64,000 bases of DNA, taken from assembly GCA_039707465.1 (NCBI GenBank), contig CM077648.1, positions 16,923,619 to 16,987,618 of the forward strand. Reading direction: 5' to 3'. Position 1 is the stretch's first letter. The number at the start of each line of letters is the position of its first letter. This document shows, piece by piece, positions 43,339 to 54,173 of this stretch. Both the position numbers and the translations under genes were made by a program. This DNA is from Rhabdophis nuchalis. Its lineage: Eukaryota; Chordata; Lepidosauria; Squamata; Natricidae. The notes under the pieces were generated by a model. It had not been told where the DNA came from. It ran no database searches and worked only from the letters and a program-made list of their open reading frames with translations.

Positions 43339-44167
43339 TATTGGACTTCTAGACCGCCCCCTCTCCCCGAAGGGACTCGGGTACAGGTACAAATTAAAAC
43401 CATACAATCAATATACATATAACTAAAATCGAATTAAATAAACCCCTGTACAAATTTATAAAAATTAAAAACTTAACCTTAAAACCAAATCACAAAATTT
43501 AAAAATACAAACTGAGGTGGGAAAGCTGGAGTTAGGCCAGGCCGGCTAGATGAAACAAGTGGGTTTTGAGTTTCTGGCGGAAGGAGCGGAGATCCGTGGT
43601 CATTCTAATGTCAGGGGGAAGGTCATTCCAGAGGGTCGGGCCCGCCACAGAAAAGGCCCTTCCCCTGGGCGTCGCCCGCTGGCACAGCCTAGTGGACGGC
43701 ACCCGGAGAAGTCCCTCTCTGTGTGAGCGAATCGGCCGAAGGGATGTGTGGGGCAGGATACGATCCCGCAAATAACTAGGTCCTGTGCCATGGAGCGCTT
43801 TGAAGGTGATAATCAACACCTTGAAACGCACCCGAAAAGCCACAGGCAGCCAGTGCAGCCCGCGCAGGAGAGGTGTTACGTGGGAGTATCTAGAGACTCC
43901 CGAAACTGCCCACGCGGCCGCATTCTGAACCAACTGCAGCCTTCGGGTGCATCTCAAGGGGAGCCCCATGTAGAGAGCGTTGCAGTAGTCTAGCCGGGAC
44001 GTCACAAGCGCATGAGTGACTGTGCGAAGGGCGTCCCGGTCCAATAGGGGACGCAATTGGTGCACCAGGCAAACCTGGTGGAACGCCCCCCTTGCCACGG
44101 CTGTCACATGGTCATCCATTGACAGCCGGGCATCTAGAAGGACGCCCGCATCTAGAATGACTTGTTT
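43339..44167 (-). mobile_element. L2/CR1-group LINE 3' end with a long open C-terminus
   Basis: An open frame of 195 codons (44119 down to 43532): 'MDDHVTAVARGAFHQVCLV', LDYCNALYMGLPLRCTRRLQ, 'LVQNAAAWAVSGVSRYSHV', 'LHWLPVAFRVRFKVLIITF', 'AFSVAGPTLWNDLPPDIRM', 'LRSFRQKLKTHLFHLAGLA'. This is the region after the RT catalytic core; the catalytic domain itself is not included. 'TGGATTATT' occurs both at 43243 and at about 44168, a possible target duplication overlapping the microsatellite. The least decayed L2 copy in the window. Confidence 0.9.
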
Positions 44168-44692
44168 GGATTATTCTGCTATCTCTACCATTATTTGTTA
44201 GGATATTGAATTTACTAGCTGGAACAGAAAAGTGTACAATAGGCCAGAACACACAGTTGTACTTGATTAGATAGAGAGTGCTGACTCATGCATGAGGCAA
44301 TTGATGCTATGATTGGTTGCCATAAGTACAAAGGGGGTGTTTTCCTTTTTCCCCGCCTTTTTCTTCTGTGTATTCTGCATGCTGTTTAAATTTACCTCAT
44401 GAAGTTCCTGTGTCCCTGACTATCTTGTCTTCTTTCTTTCTGGACAAGAAACTGCTGTAATTTTGAATGTTAAATATATTTATGCATATAAATACAAGTT
44501 TATATTTTTTTTAAAAAATTATTTACAAACATGTGAAATACACACACACAAAGCTTAGACGTACACCGCATTTACACAATACAGTACGAAAAGGAGCTTC
44601 CTGTTCTTTCTACTAGCAATTGTCAATCAATACCGCTCACCTTATATTATTTCCCCTTCTATTATATTTCATTTGAATTTCACCATTCTTAA
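44168..44692. other. Intronic sequence, nothing recognised
   Basis: Short CA run near 44541-44550; no exon or repeat family. Confidence 0.5.
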
Positions 44693-45193
44693 TAATAAAA
44701 ATAAAAATAAAAATAAATAATTTAATTTGTAGACTGCTTCCTCTCCCCGAAGGGACTCGGGGCGGTGCACAGGGGAATTAAAAACGTACAAACATAGATA
44801 CATCATAAATATATAAAATCAAATTAAACAATTTATCCCTGCGCTAAAAAACCTAAAATCCTAAAAACTAAACCCCTTAAAAATCCAATTAAAACAATTT
44901 AGATGTTCAGACTAAAAAGGCTGGAAGGTAGGTTAGGCCAGGCCAGCCTGTTGGAAGAGATAGGTCTTGAGCTTTTGTCGGAAGGCGCGGAGGTCCGTGG
45001 TTGTTCTGAGGTCGGGGGGTAGGTCGTTCCATAGAGCTGGGCCCGCCACAGAGAAGGCCCTTCCCCTGGGCGTCACCCGCTGGCATTGCCTAGTGGACGG
45101 CACCTGGAGAAGTCCCTCTCTGTGGGAGCGAATCGGTCAGAGGGATGTATGGGGTAGGATGGGATCTCGCAGATAGCTAGGTCCCGTGCCATA
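44693..45193 (-). mobile_element. L2/CR1-group LINE 3' end
   Basis: Tail (AAAAT)n at 44693-44722, then 'ctctccccgaagggactcgg', then on the minus strand the 'RSHREGLLQVPSTRQCQRV' to 'LKTYLFQQAGLA' C-terminus with frame breaks. Ends abruptly at 'gtcccgtgccat' against an L1 fragment. Confidence 0.8.
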
Positions 45194-45430
45194 ACCCTCT
45201 TATTTTGCTCATAACTACTATTTTTGAGTTTTGTTGTATTCCTTCATTGGTTCTTGTTTCTTTCCTCCATCCACCTATACCATTTATCCCATATCTGGTA
45301 GAATTCTGATTCTTCTTTTCCCTGGATTTCTTTAGTTAATTTGTCCATTTCATCACAATCCACAACCTTTCTTATTATTTCATCTTCGCTTGGAGTTAAT
45401 TTGTTTTTCCATTTCTGGGCAAAGGCCAAA
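45194..45430 (-). mobile_element. L1 LINE ORF2 C-terminal fragment
   Basis: Minus strand reads 'MAFAQKWKNKLTPSEDEII', 'DCDEMDKLTKEIQGKEESE', 'FYQIWDKWYRWMEERNKNQ', the C-terminus of L1 ORF2. Same region as 46400-47770 but diverged, so a separate copy. Confidence 0.75.
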
Positions 45431-45496
45431 TGTATGTATGTATGTATGTATGTATGTATGTATGTATGTATGTATGTATGTATGTATGTATGTATA
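45431..45496 (+). repeat. (TGTA)n microsatellite
   Basis: About 16 tetramer units, pure. Confidence 0.96.
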
Positions 45497-45719
45497 TAAA
45501 CAAGTTTGTGTTGGTGGCTCTGACTTCATCCGGACAGTTGCTGCATAATTCCTCGACTTTATTTTATCAAGTCAGCAATGCAAATGGAGAAAGTAGAAGG
45601 ATATAACTTGCATAATTGCAAAATGAAAAGGGTATCCTTCAGTTCCTTTAAATACCAGTTTTATTTCCTGATGCTATTAGAATTGCTGTAGGTTAGGTGC
45701 CAAAGAAAGGCAACTGAAG

Positions 45720-46158
45720 GGACTCAACTTTTCCCCCCAAAATTGGGTCTTTAGCCCAAAATTGTGTCCACGGCACATGCGCATGCCCACAGCCATAATG
45801 CAATGCGTGTACAACACCCCCCTGCTTGCCATGCCCCCCTGCACATGCGTGTGTGATCCCCTATGTCTCGTTTTGGTCCTAGTAGGCCTCTCTGAAGCCT
45901 CCTGGGACCAAAAATGGGGTACGGGGTACACACCTCACCCCTGCACTCTCCTGCCCCTGTGCACGCGTGTGTGTCTCCTGCATGTGCTCTGCGCCCTCTC
46001 CCCTGCATATGCACAGCAGATACCCAAAAATCAGCTGGCTGGTGGGAGGCATGAACACATGAACAGTGGAGCTGAGTTGGGGCGACGGCTGGCTTGCGTG
46101 CCTGCAGAGAGGGCTCTGCATTCCACCTGTGACACATGTGCCATGGGTTCACCATCAC
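45720..46158 (-). mobile_element. hAT MITE family F (tentative limits)
   Basis: The right side reads 'cacatgtgccatgggttcaccatcac', the complement of the 'ggcgaacctatggcac' start at 35898. GC-richer interior with 'gcacatgcg' repeats. The left limit is a guess. Frames of over 100 codons here are by-products of the base composition. Confidence 0.5.
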
Positions 46159-46159
46159 G

Positions 46160-46330
46160 GGACTAGTCAAACCCAAATCCTGCAGCCATTCTTCATATGT
46201 TTTAGTCTCCAGGCATTTGATCATCTTAGTTGCTCTTCTCTGAACTTGTTCCAAAGTCTTAATATCTTTTTTGTAGTATGGTGACCAAAATTGGTTTCAG
46301 TATGCCAGGTGTGTTCTTACTAGGGTTCTT
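46160..46330 (-). mobile_element. CR1 LINE fragment, upstream part of the C-terminus
   Basis: Minus strand reads '[19 protein letters not shown]' then '[10 protein letters not shown]', the CR1 ORF2 segment just before the 'MKRRTRGD' block. The 3' side is replaced by the family F MITE. Confidence 0.85.
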
Positions 46331-46962
46331 TATCAATCCTTTCTGCTGTTGAATTGTACTTTTTAGACTGTAAATTTAAAGTTATGGATTAATTTAAAAA
46401 AAAATAAAAGTTTTTTTTCATGTTTTATTTACTTTATTTGAATAACATTCAAACAGTGTGTTGTCTGGATATAGTTGTTTTTAGGCAATCATAGTCAAAA
46501 TGTTTGCAATAACATTCATCACAATAACATTAATACTATAATAACAGTAATATTTAGTTTGTCTATCAAATTTCTGTTTTCACATTTATTGTTTTTATGT
46601 CCCTGCATTTCTAACGTCTGTTTTTATTGTCTAACCATTGGTAAAATAAGTTCCATATCAAAAAGTAATCAGTTTCTTCTTTGTCCTTAATAGTAAGCAT
46701 TAGTCTATCCATTTCTGCACATTCTAATAATTTCTTAATTACGCTCTCATCTGTCAGGATCTCATCACACTTCCATTGTTGAGCATATACAATTCTACCT
46801 GTTGCTAATACATGTAAAATCAAGTATATAGTCCCTTTGTCATATCTTTTCGGCAGAATGCCCAATAAAAACATTTCTGGTTTCATGTCTATATACTATT
46901 TTATCATTTTTTCTAACCATGTATTTTCATCCAGTATTTTTTGGCTTTTGGACATGTCCACC

Positions 46963-47122
46963 CAGTGGTGGGTTTCTGCAGGCTCACACCTACTCGCGAG
47001 AGCCGGTTGGTGAAATTTAGAGAACCGGTGAGAGGGGGTTCCACCGGCATACCTGGAAGTAAATCTGGCCCGCCGCTGCCAGTGACCCAACGGGAAGGAA
47101 AGGAAAGGAAAGGAAGGAAGGA

Positions 47123-47194
<72 letters not shown>

Positions 47195-47353
47195 ATTTAT
47201 CATCACAATTGAGTCCAAAATTTTGGTTGCTAAGCAAGAGTGTTGTTAAATGAGTTTCACCACATTTTAAAAGGTGACCACTCCCACCCTGTCACATGAC
47301 TGCCAAGCTACGCCCACAAAATAGGCCACACCTACATTTGAAACCCACCACTG
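46963..47353. mobile_element. Non-autonomous hAT element with GAAA array, inserted in L1
   Basis: Starts CAGTGGTGGGTTTCTGCAGG and ends GAAACCCACCACTG, with a perfect 8-bp duplication TGTCCACC (46955-46962, 47354-47361). Removing the element and one duplication restores the L1 reading. Close sister of 1088-1530; lacks its last 'gagtaggttct' segment. Confidence 0.92.
47093..47194 (+). repeat. (GGAA)n/(GAAA)n microsatellite inside the hAT element
   Basis: About 100 bp of GAAA, at the same internal position as in 1088-1530. Confidence 0.95.
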
Positions 47354-47770
47354 TGTCCACCACATATGGAAATATGAACCCGGTATTTGATTGCATTGCC
47401 AACATTTAGCAGATCTATCCTTATGCATATTTGGCAGTCTTGTTGGTTCAGAATGCCATCTATAGAACATTTTATACAAATTTTGTTTATATGCAGTTGA
47501 CATAGTCAATTTTAACATTTCTATCCCACAGTTCCTGCCATTTGTCTGGTTCTATTGCATATCCAAAATTTTCAGCCCAATCACTGTGTCTTTACCTATT
47601 CACTTTCAAGTTTAGTACCTAATAAGTAGCAATATATATTCTTTATCAATTTTTCATCCATTCCAGTTAATATCTGGTCCAATTCTATTAACTTTTTATT
47701 GAAACCATACATTTTAGCATCTTTCAAAAAATTAAAGTTTTTAAGTCTGTTAATCTTTTGTAGTCAAAAC

Positions 47771-48287
47771 AGCAAAGAAGCCTGCAGAAGCCTTAAAGAC
47801 TGTCTGATTTATTATTATATAATTTTTCATGAAGAATACTGTGAACTTTGTCACACAATAATAACATTGTTAATCTTCAACGTGCTACAAAGCTTGTTTT
47901 TTAAATTTAATATGATAATCCACTTAATTTGAAGCCTGAGTAGAATATGAACGTGTCTATTTATGTAGATATAATAAAGATATATAGATTTCCTTTTTTT
48001 CACACCTATATGCACACACTTATACACTTTGGTTTCTGTCTTCTGTTGCTCTGAAGTCAGTAATTAATGTGACAAATTTAGAATTACTGAAAGTTCAGTA
48101 AGCAAATTAATGAACATATAGAAGTGGGAATGGATAATTGTCAAGAAATATTTCTAACTCACCAGTTTTCAAAATCAGTATTTTCATTTTCATTTGAGTT
48201 GAGACCAAACTAATGCTGTTACTGTTATCTTTGCATTGGTTTATTTAAAAATATGTTGTTAATGGCAATTATATGAACTACGAGTTA
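47771..48287. other. Intronic sequence, nothing recognised
   Basis: No repeat or exon recognised. Confidence 0.5.
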
Positions 48288-48370
48288 CCGTATTTTTTAC
48301 ACCATAATGTGCTCCAGACCATAAGATGCACCTAGCTTTTGGGGAGGAAAACAAGAAAACAAAAAGTTAT
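48288..48370. mobile_element. Mariner-type B MITE, left part
   Basis: 'TACCGTATTTTTTACACCAT' and 'ccataagatgcacct' match the left end of the family. No right end nearby. Confidence 0.6.
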
Positions 48371-48457
48371 TTTGTTTCAGCCGCAAAAATCTTGCACAGC
48401 TTTGTCTAAACCTTTTAAGATTTATCTTCAGTTTCCTTGTGTAATATGCTGTTATAC

Positions 48458-48560
48458 AGAATAATAGAACTGGAAGGGACCTTGGAGATCTTCTAGTCCA
48501 ACCCCCTGCTTAGCCAGGAAACCCTATATTGTTTCAGCCAAAAGCTCTTGAAGCTACAGA
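48458..48560 (-). mobile_element. CR1 LINE 3' end scrap
   Basis: 'aactggaagggaccttgga', 'cttctagtccaaccccctg', 'ccaggaaaccctata'. Confidence 0.8.
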
Positions 48561-48639
48561 AGACATTTCCTGTAGGTGAGTGCTGGCCCCACATGGATTT
48601 TTTCTCTTGGGACCCAGGTCTATTCTGTTGCTGCCACCA

Positions 48640-48985
48640 CCTATTGTATAGTACAGTCTTTATTGTCATTGTACAAAATAAATACAACGAAATTGGTTAT
48701 TGCCGCCACTACTCACTGTCTATCGGCGGTTGGATACCACTGATCAGCTATTCCAGGCGGTGGTGGTGATATGCAGCGAGGATCCCCACCGCCTGGAGCA
48801 GTTGATTGATGGTATTCCGTGAGGCTGATCAAACTGCGGATAGGCGGCAGTGGCAAATGGCGAAAGTAAATGGCAGGTGGTGGCAGCAACAAGCAGTGAT
48901 AGGCGGCAGCGGCAACAGGCTTTTCACTGCCTCTGCCTGTCGCCACCGCCACACAAATCCTGTTTCCCCCCGCTACCGCAGGCCG
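48640..48985. repeat. GC-rich GGCGG/CCGCC-laden imperfect palindromic segment
   Basis: Repeated 'aggcggcagtggca' and 'cagcgataggcggcagcgg'-like units, with a 'tggataccactgatcag' / 'ttgatggtattcc' pair. It may be the interior of a larger mariner-type B element whose left end is at 48288, but I could not find the right end. Confidence 0.4.
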
Positions 48986-49584
48986 GTCTGTGATGCAAGA
49001 TTTCTTATGTTATCTCAGCTGCTTTAACACTGGGTCATTCTCAACTTTTAACTATTTTTCTTTCAGTTTATATTAGGCTGTTAAATTACCTTTTATGCAG
49101 GTATATTAACAGTTTTAATATTCATTTGGTGAAATATAATTATCATCCAACATGGATATGTGAAATGCTAAACGGTCCTTCTGTGAGCAGCAGGAACCTT
49201 ACTTTGCATCTGAGGTATTTTTACTATATTGTGTAGGCTTATTTTCACTGCAAGCCAAAAATGAGATTTGAGCTTTGTATTTAGCAAGTCTAAGGTCTTA
49301 AGTTCAAATTCTGGCAATTCCAATTAAAAGAACCAGATGGCAAGCAATCAGAAATATTTCTCCTGCTATAACCTGAAGGTCCTGCTGTCAAAAGGAATAT
49401 TTGGGATGCATTAACAGAAGCATTAATTTAGCTCATGGGAGATAATCATTCCATTGTACTGTGTTCCGGTTATTCTGTTCTTGGCGTACTGGGTCCAATA
49501 TTAAGTACCACATTTAACTGGAACATTTGTAGCGAACAATATCAGTATAAGGAAAACCAAGCCACATGAGGAGCCATTAAAAGG
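48986..49584. other. Intronic sequence, nothing recognised
   Basis: Ends in TTAAAAGG, the target duplication of the next element. Confidence 0.5.
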
Positions 49585-49829
49585 CAGGGGTGGGTTCCGT
49601 CTTCTATTATTGCCAGTTCATTCAGGGATGTGTTTTGTGCGTGGATGCGCTTGATGCGCCCTGCGCGTGATGTGTAGTAGTAAAAAACGGCTTCTGCACA
49701 TGCACAGAAGCAAAAAAAACAAGATGCCGGTGCCTATGGTACCACCAATAGAACCAGTTCGGGGGCCTAGCCGGGCGAGTTATTACCTACTTGGTTGAAC
49801 CGATCCGAACTGGTAGGAACCCACCTCTG
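49585..49829. mobile_element. hAT MITE family G (245 bp)
   Basis: Starts CAGGGGTGGGTTCCGTC and ends GGTAGGAACCCACCTCTG. Target duplication TTAAAAGG/TTAAAAGT (49577-49584, 49830-49837). The interior has 'gcgcttgatgcgccctgcgcg' and 'gcacatgcacagaagc'. Non-coding. Confidence 0.85.
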
Positions 49830-49836
49830 TTAAAAG

Positions 49837-49940
49837 TGGGTGTAATGGCTCAGTTGTTAAAGACACTGAGCTTGTCAGCTGGAAAGCTAGAAGCCTGGGT
49901 TTGAGTGCTGCGTGACGGAGTGAGCTCCCATTATTTTTCC
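49837..49940 (+). mobile_element. Sauria SINE, 5' part only
   Basis: tRNA-like head 'taatggctcagttgttaaaga', B-box-like 'gggtttgagtgc', then 'gacggagtgagctcccatta'. The rest is missing after about 49940. Confidence 0.75.
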
Positions 49941-50394
49941 TCATTGCAATGTTTTTCAATGGGTGGGTCACAGACCCATGGGGAGACATGGACAAATTCC
50001 ATGGTGTACACTTATTTCCACTAGGGAGATAAGCAGTCATTTCTTGGCTGCAGGGTTTGGTTCACACTAAGTACAGAATCCAGAATCCAAGGCACTCGGA
50101 CAATCTTTTAGTGGCTATACTTCAAGGCAGCCTTCATGTACTGGCCTCACATTGCAAGATATCCCCTTCTAACAGTGCTTAAGCTACCTGAAGCAGGCAT
50201 GTAGGACATTTAGTTTTTATTCCTTCTATTACTACTACCTTTATGATTTTATTCATCAAGGAATAACATCGCACAAAGGACAAACCAAAGCATCACAACC
50301 TTGACTGCTGCTTTGTGCAAATCTGAGTTCCAGTTGTTGTTGTTGCTGCTGATGTTATTGTTCTTATAGATGCTAGTGATTATATTGATGATTA

Positions 50395-51100
50395 GGGGAT
50401 TGGAGGCTGAAACACATGAAGAATGGTTGGAGGAATTGGGTAAGTCTAGTCCAAGAAAAAAAAGGACTAGGGGTAACACGATAGCAGTCTTCCAATATTT
50501 GAGGGGCTGCCACGAAAAAGAGGTGGTCAAAGTATTCTCCAACGCCCCTGAAGTCAGGATGAAAATCAATGGATGGAAACTAATGAAGGAGAGAAGGAAC
50601 GTAGAACTAAGGAGGCATTTCCTGACAGTGAGAACAATTACAGTATTTTTCAGAGGATAAGACACCCTCCCCCCCCCAAAAAAAGTGGGTGAACATTTCG
50701 GTGCATCTTATAGACTGGATGCGGGCTCATTTTTGGCCTCCTAGACCCTCCAGATGTTGTGTTTTTGCCCTCCCTGGCCCTGAGAAGCACTCTGCAGTGC
50801 TCCACACATCCTGTTTTCTCCAAAAATGGGCCTGTTTTTGGCCTGCAAAGTGCTTCTGTGCGCCAGGGAGGGCAAAAACAGGATGTGTGGAGGGCAAAAA
50901 CTATTTCCCCCTTTTTTCCTCCTCTAAATCTAAGTATATCTTATAGTCTGGTGTGTTTTATAGTCCGAAAAATATGGTAATTAGTGGAATGACTTCCCTC
51001 CAGAAGATGTGGGTGCTCCGACACTGGAGGGTCTCCTGCTTGAGCAGGGAGTTGGATTAGAAGATCTTCCGGGTCCCTTCCCACTCTGATAATCTGTTAA
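50395..51100 (+). mobile_element. CR1 LINE 3' end split by mariner-type B MITE
   Basis: First half encodes 'LEAETHEEWLEELGKSSPR', 'KKRTRGNTIAVFQYLRGCH', 'LRRHFLTVRTI' to 50640. The second half at 50978-51100 gives 'WNDFPPEDVGAPTLEG' and the 3' UTR. An older, more diverged CR1 than 7767-8223. Confidence 0.88.
50641..50977. mobile_element. Mariner-type B MITE inserted in CR1
   Basis: Starts CAGTATTTTTCAGAGGATAA and ends TTATAGTCCGAAAAATATGG, between TA dinucleotides (50639-50640, 50978-50979). Other CR1 copies read 'acaattaatcagtgg' across this point, so the empty site and the TA duplication can be seen directly. Inverted 'gcactctgcag..ctgcaaagtgc' blocks lie inside. Confidence 0.88.
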
Positions 51101-52004
51101 ATTCTGATGTTGTTATTAGCATGTTCATCTTTATTATGCCAACCTTCTTTCACAAGGAACAAAACCTTCCGGTACAGAGACCTGTACTATAGTGCAGCTC
51201 TATTTCTCTCCCCCTCTTTTCATCTCACATGAACAGTTCCTCTGCTTTTTATGTTTGCGACTTAGTAGTTATCAGCTTATTTTTCTAACAAGAAAAGTCC
51301 CAGCCATGCTTAAAAAGCAAGTTCTCTTGTTTTATTGTCATCTGGTGTTTGCAGAAGCACTTTCCACCAGGGTATATATATATTTTTAATCTATTGGGAT
51401 AATTTTACATATAGTAAATATTGCCATATTCTAGAAATGTATATTAGGTTTGGCACAGATTCAGTTCTGCATATATATTTTTTAATTGAGATCTCTTGCA
51501 TGTATTCATAATTAATCCAAGTTGAGCAAAACAATGAATATCCTTAACCCGTGCATTTATTAATGTTGGCTTTCTAGATTTCATTATGATACTTCAGCAA
51601 CATTTAGTGGGCTTTCTCAATCTTTCTTGATTGTGATCCTTATAAAGGTACAGTATAACAAAATTTGTGATAGAGAAAATGGAAATGTGTGACCACTAAG
51701 TGTCACTGTTTCCTTTCTGGAATCACCCCAAATGAGGAAAATGCCTAAGGCATCCTTTTAAGGGATGTCATGTCTGACATAGTAGAGATTATAAAAGAAT
51801 GCCTTTCAGAGTAGCTACCTATCATTGCCCCAACCATCTTGGGGATTCAGGGATAACTTTACAAAGGCACATGTTTTCTACATTTGTATGCCTGCTGAAT
51901 ATTTCTAAGCTAGTAGAAACGCATTCCTCATTTATATTCTGGAATCTAAATTCTTGAAATGTATAGTTTTACCCCAAAATACACACTGGTGGCCAACTGA
52001 ATGA
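51101..52004. other. Intronic sequence, nothing recognised
   Basis: Short TA run near 51371-51382; no exon. Confidence 0.5.
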
Positions 52005-52668
52005 CAGGTAGTCTTTGACCTATGACCAAAATTGATCCAAATTTCTGTTCCTAAGTCAGAGACATTGAAGGGAGGTTTGCCCCATTTTACGATCTTTCTT
52101 GTCACAGTTGTTAAATGAATCATTGCAGTTGTTAAGTTAGTAATAGGGTTCTTAAGTAAATCTGACTTCTCCGTTGACTTTGCTTGTCAGAAGGTCAGAA
52201 AAGGGGAATCACATGACCCTTGGGACACTGCAACCATCATAAATATGAGTCAATTGCCAAGTGTCTGAATTTTGATCATGTGGCCATGAGAATTTTGCAA
52301 TGGTTGTAAAAGTGGAGGGATTCAACATTTTATTACTACTGGTTCTGTGGGTGTGGCTTGGCGGGCATGGTGTGGCTTGGTGGGTGTGGCTTGGTGGGCA
52401 TGGCAGGGGAAGGTTACTGCAAAATCCCCATTTCTTCTCAATTAGCTGGGACTCGGGAGGCAAAGAATAGATGGGGCGGAGCCAGTCAGAAGTGATATTT
52501 ACCGGTTCTCCAAACTACTCAAAATTTCTGCTACCAGTTCTCCAGAACTGGTCAGAACCTGCTGAATACCACCTCTGACTATGCAAAATGGTCATAAATC
52601 ACTTCTTCAGAGTTGTTGTAACTTGAAATGGTCATTAAATAAATGTTTGTTAAGTTGAGGACTACCTG
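52005..52668. mobile_element. MITE E split by hAT MITE family D
   Basis: Starts CAGGTAGTCTTTGACCTATG and ends TAAGTTGAGGACTACCTG. The interior runs 'cccattttacgatctttc', 'gacttgcttgtcag'-like and 'cacatgacccttgggac' up to 52310, then resumes at 52578. Confidence 0.8.
52311..52577. mobile_element. hAT MITE family D nested in MITE E
   Basis: Starts 'AGTGGAGGGATTCAACATTT' (first C lost) and ends GCTGAATACCACCTCTG. One of the two 'ggggaaggatactg' repeats is deleted. Confidence 0.8.
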
Positions 52669-53632
52669 TACAAAATCTTCTCCATTTATTACTTGCATAA
52701 CTTCTCCTTCACTGCTTTGTTGGCTTGGCGACCTATGAGTGCTCCTGTTTTTCAAGTGCATACCTCAGTAGGATGGATAAAGTTATGACCTGGTTAATCA
52801 TATAGTTACAACACAGATATTTCTGTTACTGTAATGCCTTGAAAATGACATATTTAGTGGAAAGCATGATACTTATTCAAACGTACCCCATTGTCAATCC
52901 TGTTGGCAGGTCAAGGAGTTTGCATTGTCAGGTTGAGAAAATTAGGTGGCAAGCAATGACGACCAAAGGGATGTATTTAGAACAGTGGTGTCCCCGACAA
53001 TAAGAGGTTGATGCCATGTAATCTCTAAAATATATGTTTTTTATAGCTTATATTTTATTTTTATTGAGACATAGATTTTGAAGTTAAATGAGTGAGATCC
53101 ATACTAATGGATAGGTCATAGTATAGAATTAAGGCACCAGCTGCAATTTGGAAGAATTATTTTGATAGTTGTGATACAGATCATAATCTTATGCAAAAAC
53201 CTATTAACTCCTTTTCATTATTTAAAAAAAGCAATGATTAGGTCATTCAGTAAATCTACTGATAATGCTGGAAACATTAAGCTATGACATTTTTCGTGCA
53301 TAATTATAGCTTGTATGGAAAATAATCAGGACTGTCTTTCTCCTGAGCTGAAAAATAAGACATGAGAGTACCACATTATTTCACAACCAGTCAACCTTTT
53401 AATAATATATTCCATCCTATGCCCCATCGCTTCACAATGTGATATTTTGATAGTTTAATTCCATAGTTTGTCCACTAATACCTTTTATCCCCATCTTCTG
53501 TTTACATTTGCTGTTATTGCTCTGCTAAATATGCAAATTAAATAAAAATCCCATTATAGGTTGAGCTGAATATTTTGTTTTAGAAAGCTATATAAAGTAT
53601 AATTATAAAGTATAAGGGGCAATCTGCTGACT
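52669..53632. other. Intronic sequence, nothing recognised
   Basis: AT-rich; no repeat or exon recognised. Confidence 0.5.
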
Positions 53633-53682
53633 TAGTAAACTGCCCTTAGAGAGGGCTGTAGAGCACTACAAAATATAGGATA
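53633..53682 (+). mobile_element. MIR/CORE-like SINE tail scrap
   Basis: 'ttagagagggctgtagagcactac', the tail of the SINE seen complete at 61912-62172. A possible hAT left end 'CAGTGGTTTCCAACC' follows at 53704 without a partner. Confidence 0.5.
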
Positions 53683-53882
53683 TAGGACTAAAAATCTAGA
53701 ACAGTGGTTTCCAACCTTTTTTTGCCTATGCCCCACCTAAGCATCTTTAAAAGCCCCCTCCCCCATATAATTTTTACTTTACTCAAAAAGTGAACTCTAC
53801 TCACATGGAGGAAGCCTAAAAGGCCATTAACTTGGTTTAAACAAGGTTCAAATTGTCCCCATTAAAGTGCTATTGCTATTTT

Positions 53883-54011
53883 GAGAGAGAAAGGGGAGGG
53901 AGGGAGAGTGGGAGAAAGGGGGAAGAGAGGGAAGGGAAGGGAGAGAGTGAGAGGGAGGAGAGGGAGGGAGGGAAGGAGAGAGAGGCAGAAAGGGAGGGAG
54001 GGAGAGAGAGC
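53883..54011 (+). repeat. GA-rich polypurine tract
   Basis: About 130 bp of irregular GAGA/GGGA units, almost entirely purine. Confidence 0.9.
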
Positions 54012-54173
54012 CTGATGGCCACAGTGCAGGTACCAGTTGGTTTATATATGTGTATGATTATGTATTTTCTATTTTAAATAAGTCTCTTTCAGTATCTCTT
54101 CTTTCCCATTCCGCCATCCCTCCCTTTCTAGAAAAAATTGTGATTATTTTAACTTAGAATGAAGCTCATAATA

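Larger units (their letters stand above)
46400..47770 (-). mobile_element. L1 LINE ORF2 3' end split by a hAT MITE
   Basis: Minus strand: 'NFGYAIEPDKWQELW', 'QNLYKMFYRWHSEPTRLPN', 'DRSAKCWQCNQIPGSYFHM' and WW up to the MITE. It then continues after it as TCPKAKKYWMKIHG, and 'LATGRIVYAQQWKCDE', 'CAEMDRLMLTIKDKEETDY' to the stop near 46611. The CWQC..H zinc-knuckle-like motif and the C-terminal 'AEMDRL' block identify L1 ORF2. One stop lies between halves near 46890. Confidence 0.85.

Noticed and set aside
43532..44119. 195-codon open frame on the minus strand as a host gene
   Set aside because: Its motifs (LDYCNALYMGLP, LHWLPV, LWNDLPP, LKTHLFHLAG) are the C-terminus of a LINE ORF2 and recur in ten other places in the window.
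45431..45496. CRISPR-like or telomeric array
   Set aside because: Simple TGTA tetramer microsatellite; there are no spacer-repeat arrays anywhere in the window.
45751..46254. 167-codon minus-strand frame
   Set aside because: It starts in CR1 ORF2 (VQRRATKM...) and runs by chance into a GC-rich MITE.
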